The translations under genes and the position numbers were made by a program. Below the pieces are notes generated by a model, which worked only from the letters and a program-made list of their open reading frames with translations, ran no database searches and was not told the origin of the DNA. DNA of 64,000 nt from a virus: positions 1-64,000 of the IMG/VR virus record IMGVR_UViG_3300011115_000838. The stretch is one strand, 5' to 3'. Shown here in pieces: positions 59,183 through 64,000 of this stretch. How positions within the stretch are numbered: the first letter of the stretch is position 1; every line of letters starts with the position of its first letter.

Positions 59183-59540
59183 TTTTAATTACGGTTATGA
59201 TGAAATTTTCTTTTATTACTACATTGAACTCTCTAACTGGATACGTACCATTGCCTAACTTTTCAATTGCTTCTAAGTTAAGTTCTTCTATGATTGATTT
59301 CTCAATCTGCTCGATGTCAATCCCTAATACACGCTCTATATATCGTAGCATAGCGTGTTCTGTTATTTTTATATTTCCTTTGCTCATTTCTTTAAGTTTT
59401 TCTGATAGTGATTGAATCTCCTCAATTTTTAAGGAGTACATTTGTTGCCAAAGTTTCACGTTTGACTTGAGGTCTTTAGCTTCCTCAGATGCTCGTCTAA
59501 TCTTAGACTTGACCTTCTTAATTTCTCTTACCTCTTTCAT
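59172..59540 (-). CDS. Coiled-coil protein with phage TEHAMLRYIERV domain, 122 aa
   Basis: The first ~55 residues form a basic coiled coil. The C-terminal half (ITEHAMLRYIERVLGIDIEQI, then LGNGTYPVREFNVVIKENFIITVI) matches a small domain common in phage proteins next to recombination genes. Function unknown. Confidence 0.55.
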   Translation of the reverse strand: MKEVREIKKVKSKIRRASEEAKDLKSNVKLWQQMYSLKIEEIQSLSEKLKEMSKGNIKITEHAMLRYIERVLGIDIEQIEKSIIEELNLEAIEKLGNGTYPVREFNVVIKENFIITVIKNEN

Positions 59541-59547
59541 TTTAAAT

Positions 59548-60003
59548 TCATTTGAAAGTTTCTTTGTAATACTTTTCAGCCTTCAATCTTTCTGACTTAT
59601 GATTCCATCCTGCGGTGTAAGCATCAATAATCTGCTCCTTGAATAGTTTCTGAGCGTCTTCGATATACTCTTCGTTTTGAACTAGGTCGTACCCATCAAA
59701 CAAATCTTTGACTAAGAAGTCAACTGCCGTATCCTGCTTTTGTGGTTCACTTAACTTGATGGTTAATTCAACTATACATGGAGTATAACGTGGTAAACAT
59801 CCATCATTTACTAAATAAATACTTACCGTAAATTCTTCATCATAATGAAAGTGTATGTCAAAAACACGCTCACCAACAACTTGGAATGAGTTCCATTCGT
59901 CTAACTCTTTGTAGTAGATTTCTTTTGTGAAATCAAATCCACCAATCATAGTTTTGATGATAGCTTTCTTCTTAAATGGATTAACTTCTACTTTAAATTT
60001 CAT
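59548..60003 (-). CDS. Hypothetical protein, 151 aa
   Basis: A beta-rich N-terminus and a helical C-terminus (AQKLFKEQIIDAYTAGWNHK). No family recognised. Lies between ninG and the coiled-coil gene, so it is part of the nin-like region. Confidence 0.5.
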   Translation of the reverse strand: MKFKVEVNPFKKKAIIKTMIGGFDFTKEIYYKELDEWNSFQVVGERVFDIHFHYDEEFTVSIYLVNDGCLPRYTPCIVELTIKLSEPQKQDTAVDFLVKDLFDGYDLVQNEEYIEDAQKLFKEQIIDAYTAGWNHKSERLKAEKYYKETFK

Positions 60004-60007
60004 AGTC

Positions 60008-60631
60008 TTATTGTTTATAAATTCCTATACGTTGATTTAATTTACTTCTAATTTCTAACCTTTCTATATCATCAAGAAAACCTTCTGTAGTAAGTTCTTT
60101 TTGTATCTGCTTACATATTGCCTTAGCCTGTACTAAATCATCCTTAGAAAGCCTTAAAACAGGCAAGGATTTTAGAGATTCTAAATACTCGAAGTAAGAC
60201 TCTCCAAACTTTTCTATCAATCTCTTGCGGAAGCCTTCAAAATTACCTGACTTGTATTGATTATCGTGAACCGATTGTAACCAAATGTTATGTAGGTGAA
60301 ATCTAAGAGTAGCATTAGAACCTACCGAGAAGAGATGACCTGCATCAGCCTTGCCAGTTATTGTTCGACCAGAACTTATGCACTCGTGACCCCTATCTAT
60401 AAGCCTAACGATTGTATTGATTTCTTTTTGAAGTTCCCTCTGATAGTCAGATATAGTTTTGTTTTCTTCTAGCATCTTTTTCTTTTTCACTCTCCAATCT
60501 TTGTCTTCTTTTTTAGTCTCAGATTTCTGTGCAAACTTAACTGCACAAATTATAGAGCAAACTTTCTGAATAGAATTTTTTGGAATGAAAGATTCTCCAC
60601 ACTCTTTGCACTTTTTATCTTTGCTTTTCAT
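60008..60631 (-). CDS. ninG: NinG/Rap-like recombination protein, 207 aa
   Basis: A zinc-binding N-terminus (C8, C11, C25, C29 in KKCKECGESFIPK ... KVCSIICA), a linker helix, then the NinG core: EINTIVRLIDRGHECISSGR, AGHLFSVGSNATLRFHLHNI, and NQYKSGNFEGFRKRL. Phage lambda NinG (Rap) cleaves recombination intermediates. Placement after minus-strand regulators and before small nin-like genes fits. Confidence 0.8.
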   Translation of the reverse strand: MKSKDKKCKECGESFIPKNSIQKVCSIICAVKFAQKSETKKEDKDWRVKKKKMLEENKTISDYQRELQKEINTIVRLIDRGHECISSGRTITGKADAGHLFSVGSNATLRFHLHNIWLQSVHDNQYKSGNFEGFRKRLIEKFGESYFEYLESLKSLPVLRLSKDDLVQAKAICKQIQKELTTEGFLDDIERLEIRSKLNQRIGIYKQ

Positions 60632-60689
60632 ACACTTAACTTATTGATTATAAGTCAAATATACAAAAAGCAAAGAACTTTTCCTACCA

Positions 60690-60839
60690 TTAATTTGTTA
60701 TATTATTAACGTGACGAATCCATAAAAACGACTTAAGAAGCGAGCGATTTAGTTTCACACCGTTAATTGTATGAATGTCTCTTATCTTATTGACAGGATA
60801 TATTAAATCATCACTGAACAATTCTCTTAATTTTTTCAT
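60690..60839 (-). CDS. Hypothetical protein, 49 aa
   Basis: The ATG at 60839 gives MKKLRELFSDDLIYPVNKIR followed by a short basic region. An extension upstream would overlap the previous gene. Small and unrecognised. Confidence 0.45.
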   Translation of the reverse strand: MKKLRELFSDDLIYPVNKIRDIHTINGVKLNRSLLKSFLWIRHVNNITN

Positions 60840-60840
60840 A

Positions 60841-61203
60841 TTATAATATTTGATAATGATTAAATGAAATGATAGGATTGACAACGCCAGAATAAAACTT
60901 GTCCATATCAACAAAACAATATTGACCAGTTTGTAGTTTCCTGTCAGTTTTTCTCTGATAGTTAATCTGCTCCAACGTCATTACATTGCGACGTTCTACT
61001 TGTGCTTCGCCATCCTTAGATGTGATTTTGAAGAATTGCACAACTCCAGTTATTGATGCTTTCAGCACACGATAAGCTACTTTGAAGCAGTGCTTTATTA
61101 AGTCTCTTCTATAAGCATAGTTAGCGTTAGCAGGACAGATTGCATGGTATAAATCCCATGCCTTGCGGTTCATTTCACGAACAAATTCTGATGTAAATTT
61201 CAT
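60841..61203 (-). CDS. DUF2693-like SH3-type protein, 120 aa
   Basis: The ATG at 61203 is chosen (MKFTSEFVREMNRKAWDLYHA). The C-terminal half (GVVQFFKITSKDGEAQVERRNVMT, then FVDMDKFYSGVVNPIISF) follows the pattern of Bacteroidota DUF2693-type small beta-barrels. The N-terminal helix pair is also typical. Function unknown. Confidence 0.5.
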   Translation of the reverse strand: MKFTSEFVREMNRKAWDLYHAICPANANYAYRRDLIKHCFKVAYRVLKASITGVVQFFKITSKDGEAQVERRNVMTLEQINYQRKTDRKLQTGQYCFVDMDKFYSGVVNPIISFNHYQIL

Positions 61204-61261
61204 TAGTATAAGTTTAAAGTGATAAATAATTAATAACAAAGTAAGATTAAATAAAGTAAGA

Positions 61262-61318
61262 TTAGTGACAAAGTAAGCACCATATCAAAAGGATGGCATA
61301 AAGAAGTTTCTCAATCAT
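61262..61318 (-). CDS. 18-residue hydrophobic microprotein A
   Basis: MIEKLLYAILLIWCLLCH, starting inside the stop codon of the upstream membrane-protein gene (ATGA overlap). It has a near-identical counterpart at 62721-62777 (MLEKILYCILLILCLLAH). Conservation of 12 of 18 positions, with conservative changes at most others, between two separate loci in one genome argues for translation. It would form a single short membrane helix. Confidence 0.6.
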   Translation of the reverse strand: MIEKLLYAILLIWCLLCH

Positions 61319-61485
61319 AACAGTAATGTTAAGAGTGAATAAATAATACCAGACACGACTGCAATTACTATAACCTCTGTTGCAGGGTGTAACTTGTGTA
61401 AAGTAATCATTTCTACTTGCACAAAAAATGCCATGCAAGCAAAGAAAGAAGCGAAAACTGCGAATAATAATCTAAGTAATTCCAT
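61315..61485 (-). CDS. Two-helix membrane protein, 56 aa
   Basis: Two hydrophobic segments (LLRLLFAVFASFFACMAFFV and VIVIAVVSGIIYSLLTLLL) joined by EMITLHKLHPATE. Has its own consensus promoter (61506-61536) and is coupled to microprotein A. Holin-like topology, no further evidence. Confidence 0.6.
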   Translation of the reverse strand: MELLRLLFAVFASFFACMAFFVQVEMITLHKLHPATEVIVIAVVSGIIYSLLTLLL

Positions 61486-61505
61486 TTTTTTTATTGTTTA
61501 TGATT

Positions 61506-61574
61506 GCAAATATATAAATTAGTTTTGTATTTCCAAATAGAAACTTGTTTTTTTTGATTTTTTTTTGTAACTTG
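61506..61574. promoter_or_regulatory. Divergent promoters at the 61.5 kb switch
   Basis: On the minus strand TTG-N20-TATATTTG (61506-61536) drives the two-helix membrane gene. On the plus strand TTG-N20-TAACTTG (61545-61574) precedes the gene at 61615. The two elements are separated by only 8 bp. Confidence 0.55.
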
Positions 61575-61614
61575 TGTTTACATTAATTTCAAGTAATTAC
61601 AATATACTCGTAGT

Positions 61615-62082
61615 ATGATAAATAAATACGGAACAGAAGTTAGCAAACCCAAAGGAGCAATATCTAAAACCACCGAACTAAAGAACTTGATGCGGTCTGA
61701 TGCTTTAAAATTCTTGATGCAGTTACCATTGAAAGAGTTTGCAAAGAAGAACGTAGATTTACAGGAATTTATCGAGATTAAGTTCGGCAGGCAGGCGGAC
61801 GATATGACCGTCGGCATTGCATTAGCTTATCAGAATATATCGCATAACATTATGAATCCTAATCCAAAAGATTTTTCTTATATTCAAGCAGAGATATTCG
61901 GCAAGGTCAAGGAAGAAACCACCTCTAATGTTATTGAACTGCCAATAATGCAGGACGCAACTGATATACTCGAATCAATAGATACTAAGACTCTCGAACG
62001 ATTATTGGAGCAGAGAAAGACTGCTGATAGCATTTCCGAGATTGTCGAAGCACCTATTGAGCCATTTGAACTTACTTCTTAG
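61615..62082 (+). CDS. Unassigned plus-strand protein, terminase small subunit candidate, 155 aa
   Basis: Basic N-terminus, then helical (KFGRQADDMTVGIALAYQNISHNI) and acidic C-terminus. It is the only virion-strand gene in the region and has its own promoter. TerL lacks an adjacent TerS, and this small helical protein is one possible TerS, but no motif proves it. A stand-alone regulator is equally possible. Confidence 0.4.
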   Translation: MINKYGTEVSKPKGAISKTTELKNLMRSDALKFLMQLPLKEFAKKNVDLQEFIEIKFGRQADDMTVGIALAYQNISHNIMNPNPKDFSYIQAEIFGKVKEETTSNVIELPIMQDATDILESIDTKTLERLLEQRKTADSISEIVEAPIEPFELTS

Positions 62083-62297
62083 AAAATTATAAAAGTATCT
62101 TTTCCTTCTAATATAAAGCTAAGGGTGTTTGAGTCTAAGCAAGATAAGATTCGGTATAAAATCTTTGCTGGTTGTCCATCAATCTTAATTACATAATCGT
62201 CTTCCTTGTCACGGTGAACGATTTGAAATTTTGTATTATACGTTTCATTCAAGTTTGAAAGTATGTTACTCACTATTAATATTGCATTTGGTCTCAT
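62079..62297 (-). CDS. Hypothetical protein, 72 aa
   Basis: Small alpha/beta protein (IVSNILSNLNETYNTKFQIVHR, then YVIKIDGQPAKILYRI). Converges with the plus-strand gene at 62082 by a 4-nt overlap. Not recognised. Confidence 0.5.
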   Translation of the reverse strand: MRPNAILIVSNILSNLNETYNTKFQIVHRDKEDDYVIKIDGQPAKILYRILSCLDSNTLSFILEGKDTFIIF

Positions 62298-62719
62298 TTT
62301 GTTTTTGTTTTTGGTGTTATTTGAAAACCAAAAGTATATCCATACTTATGATTGAAAACTTTTGTTCCTACGAAATCATCACGCAATTCATACTCGGTAT
62401 AAAAACCTTTCAGCAATGTCTTATATTTTTTAACCTTAAAATTTGGTACAAGATTCATAAAATTATGCACCCAAAAAACATATGGTTTATGTTTTAAATT
62501 AGACTCTAAGCCTTTCAATCTTGCTTTCCTTAGTTCTTCATACTCGAATGAAAAATCTTCAAACTTCAAGTCGATGTTTCCTTTCTTGATGAGCGACGTT
62601 AGACTAATAGGAAATTTTGCAATCCTATTGCTAATCATTTTCTTTGCTTCATCAAGGTCTTTGAAAGATTCGCTGAATAACAGCGAACCCTTATAATTAA
62701 TGTTTATTTGATGTTTCAT
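62294..62719 (-). CDS. Hypothetical protein, 141 aa
   Basis: The ATG at 62719 directly follows the stop of microprotein B. Basic, beta-strand-rich start and end (MKHQININYKGSLLF, KYGYTFGFQITPKTK). The middle is helical. Overlaps the next start by 4 nt. Function unknown. Confidence 0.5.
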   Translation of the reverse strand: MKHQININYKGSLLFSESFKDLDEAKKMISNRIAKFPISLTSLIKKGNIDLKFEDFSFEYEELRKARLKGLESNLKHKPYVFWVHNFMNLVPNFKVKKYKTLLKGFYTEYELRDDFVGTKVFNHKYGYTFGFQITPKTKTK

Positions 62720-62720
62720 A

Positions 62721-62777
62721 TTAATGTGCAAGTAAGCACAAAATTAAAAGGATACAGTATAAGATTTTCTCTAACAT
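62721..62777 (-). CDS. 18-residue hydrophobic microprotein B
   Basis: MLEKILYCILLILCLLAH, paralogue of the peptide at 61262-61318. Its stop codon is 1 nt before the ATG of the following gene (TAATATG), so it may be coupled to it. A single membrane helix ending in His. Confidence 0.6.
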   Translation of the reverse strand: MLEKILYCILLILCLLAH

Positions 62778-62797
62778 TTTTTTGTTATTTATAGTGA

Positions 62798-63106
62798 TTA
62801 ATTTTCCTTAATATAGTCTAATAAAATCTGTTCGCAATTCTTACTAAAAACGCTAAATACTTCCTGAGCCTTAGCAGTCATTTGAAAAGGACTTTCAAAT
62901 CTTTTTGATATTCCACTGTTTAAATTTAAGTGTCCAGAATAAATTATTTTTAATTTTACTGTGGCACTAGTATTTACACCAGATGGAAACTCGCAACTAA
63001 TCTGAATTTGACCTTGATTATTACCGCCAATTTTTAATTCCGCATTAAGACAAAGTTCTGTTACGTGTTCAAACGTTCCAAAATTGTTTTCTGTTGTTAC
63101 TTTCAT
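62798..63106 (-). CDS. Hypothetical protein, 102 aa
   Basis: The ATG at 63106 (MKVTTENNFGTFEHV) is chosen. It has a beta-rich centre (ELKIGGNNQGQIQISCEFP) and a helical C-terminus. Not recognised. It is separated from upstream genes by a hairpin at 63180-63207. Confidence 0.5.
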   Translation of the reverse strand: MKVTTENNFGTFEHVTELCLNAELKIGGNNQGQIQISCEFPSGVNTSATVKLKIIYSGHLNLNSGISKRFESPFQMTAKAQEVFSVFSKNCEQILLDYIKEN

Positions 63107-63179
63107 TTTTTTTGATACGGTTACATACAACCGAAAAGTTTTATTAAACTAATTGATTAATTTTTTTGTTATATTAATG

Positions 63180-63207
63180 TAGCCTAACTAAACATTAGGC
63201 TATTTTT
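63180..63207. terminator. Hairpin, possible terminator
   Basis: An 8-bp stem TAGCCTAA/TTAGGCTA, 7-nt loop, followed on the plus strand by a T5 tract. On the minus strand, where the genes lie, no T tract follows, so its direction is unclear. Confidence 0.4.
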
Positions 63208-63228
63208 GTGAACCGCTGTTGTAGTTTC

Positions 63229-63417
63229 TTACTCAAGTAAGGTTCTTTTATCATACTCTTCATATAATTTCTTTTGAAAGCTATCAAGCACATTTCCTAT
63301 AGACTTAGGAAGAAACTCTGACACATGGGCATAGTCTTCTATTCTAGTTTGAAGGTCTGACATTAACGAAAACAAGTCTTCCAAATTATTGTCTGATACA
63401 TTTTTAAGTTTATTCAT
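63229..63417 (-). CDS. Hypothetical helical protein, 62 aa
   Basis: Acidic helices (NLEDLFSLMSDLQTRIEDYAH and VLDSFQKKLYEEYDKR), short, no family recognised. Follows the small EEPKQE protein gene by 6 nt. Confidence 0.45.
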   Translation of the reverse strand: MNKLKNVSDNNLEDLFSLMSDLQTRIEDYAHVSEFLPKSIGNVLDSFQKKLYEEYDKRTLLE

Positions 63418-63423
63418 AGTTAT

Positions 63424-63567
63424 TTATTTTTTAAATTGTTCAAACCAATCTTCTTGTGGAATATCATCCCCAAAAGCTAAATACCTTCTAAACTCTTGTA
63501 AAATCACTATAACTTCTTCCTGACTATACGTTCTTTCTTGTTTAGGCTCTTCTTTAAAATTTTTCAT
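63424..63567 (-). CDS. Small EEPKQE-module protein, 47 aa
   Basis: The ATG at 63567 gives MKNFKEEPKQERTYSQEEVI ... EDWFEQFKK, which corresponds to the last 45 residues of the 196-residue protein at 4451-5041 (EEPKQEKMY ... WFENFNKK). A stand-alone copy of that C-terminal module. Its promoter is TTG-N18-TACATTTG at 63589-63617. Confidence 0.55.
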   Translation of the reverse strand: MKNFKEEPKQERTYSQEEVIVILQEFRRYLAFGDDIPQEDWFEQFKK

Positions 63568-63588
63568 AGTTTTTTTGTTTTGATTTGA

Positions 63589-63617
63589 CAAATGTATAAA
63601 TACTTTTTGATTTACAA
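63589..63617 (-). promoter_or_regulatory. Bacteroidota-type promoter
   Basis: TTG-N18-TACATTTG on the minus strand, 22 nt upstream of the start at 63567. Confidence 0.55.
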
Positions 63618-63634
63618 TAGACAATTTTACTTTT

Positions 63635-64000
63635 TTATGATTGTTTTTTATAAATATTGGTGACCTCCTGCTTTAATTTGTTATAGTCTGTCATGTTAAA
63701 AGAACCATCTAACAACTTAGCTTCATAACTCCTACGTATTACAAGCCCCTTAGAGACAATAAATTTACCTTTCCTTACCTTTACCTTATTCCAACCTTTA
63801 AAGTTCTTTACTGCCTTCTTTATGTCGTTATTTACAAGGGCTTTTGCAAACTTAGATTTCTTTATTTTCGTTAGACTTCCAGAGTTGTAATACAAGCTAA
63901 CAAGCACCGCCTTTTGTAGATAGGTAAGTTGAGGGTAATTCTTATTAACTTCTTCATATAGTGGTTCTATTATATCCCGAAATATTTCGTCGGCGTGATG
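63635..64000 (-). CDS. GH24-type lysozyme, C-terminal part (cut by window edge)
   Basis: The open frame continues beyond 64,000. The visible part reads HHADEIFRDIIEPLYEEVNK, then YLQKAVLVSLYYNSGSLTKI, KFAKALVNNDIKKAVKNF, and KGLVIRRSYEAKLLDG, the ordered conserved blocks of T4-like (GH24) lysozymes after the catalytic N-terminal Glu region. A GTG at 63907 is not a real start. It would cut peptidoglycan; it is a second lysis-type enzyme in addition to the GH19 endolysin at 22231. Confidence 0.75.
   Translation of the reverse strand, partial: HHADEIFRDIIEPLYEEVNKNYPQLTYLQKAVLVSLYYNSGSLTKIKKSKFAKALVNNDIKKAVKNFKGWNKVKVRKGKFIVSKGLVIRRSYEAKLLDGSFNMTDYNKLKQEVTNIYKKQS

Noticed and set aside
61239-61261. 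Repeated aagtaagattaa stretch
   Set aside because: Short AT-rich duplication without context; not enough for a site or gene.
1-64000. CRISPR array, insertion sequence or retroelement
   Set aside because: No regularly spaced repeat-spacer series, no transposase with flanking inverted repeats, and no reverse transcriptase with template repeat were seen.

Overview
The window is 64 kb of a strongly AT-rich, gene-dense tailed-phage (or prophage) genome. It holds terminase large subunit, portal, scaffold, major capsid, tail chaperone, tape measure and lysis genes, and no bacterial housekeeping genes. A Bacteroidota host is indicated by promoters of the form TTG-N18-21-TAnnTTTG, by exported proteins with short signal peptides ending in FAQ, NAQ or GQD, by a BT4734/VirE-type primase-helicase, and by the absence of strong Shine-Dalgarno sites. 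The contig probably continues past 64,000, because the last gene (a lysozyme) is cut by the window edge.

Layout. 0.3-7.6 kb (minus): small accessory proteins, an SF2 helicase, a winged-helix replication/regulatory protein, one good tRNA-Cys and two tRNA-like relics, and a small HTH protein. 7.7-26 kb (plus): virion genes: surface-type proteins, tail tube candidate, portal with a zinc knuckle, scaffold, major capsid, membrane proteins, four consecutive exported fibre/enzyme-like proteins, GH19 endolysin, spanin-like protein and TerL, then an HNH endonuclease. 26.1-28.4 kb (minus): an antirepressor gene split by a GIY-YIG endonuclease. 28.5-31.5 kb (plus): two large tail proteins. 31.5-34.6 kb (minus): OB-fold, MazG-like, KilA-N and phosphoesterase genes. 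34.6-37.1 kb (plus): small cysteine-rich tail-region genes. 37.0-38.8 kb (minus): ThyX and a BRO-nuclease gene apparently inserted into another gene. 39.2-46.0 kb (plus): tail completion proteins, frameshifting tail chaperone and a 1,583-residue tape measure. 46.0-61.5 kb (minus): replication and recombination genes (RecB-like nuclease, SSB-like protein, primase-helicase, replication initiator with internal iterons, PP-loop protein, NinG) among many small unknowns and three tandem pentapeptide-repeat genes. 61.6-62.1 kb (plus): one protein of unknown role. 62.1-64 kb (minus): small genes and the truncated lysozyme.

How it works together. Virion genes run on the plus strand in blocks interrupted by minus-strand cassettes that carry regulators, endonucleases and nucleotide-metabolism genes. 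Convergent joints are marked by intrinsic terminators. Three minus-strand regulator or replication genes start just after terminator-like hairpins, which suggests a shared attenuation mechanism. Mobile or regulator genes (HNH, GIY-YIG, KilA-N, BRO-nuclease) each have their own host-type promoter. The most unusual observations are the two split genes, the leader hairpins, a pair of paralogous 18-residue membrane microproteins, iterons inside the replication gene, and two reading frames interrupted by a single in-frame TAA. All assignments are from reading the sequence alone; no database search was possible.
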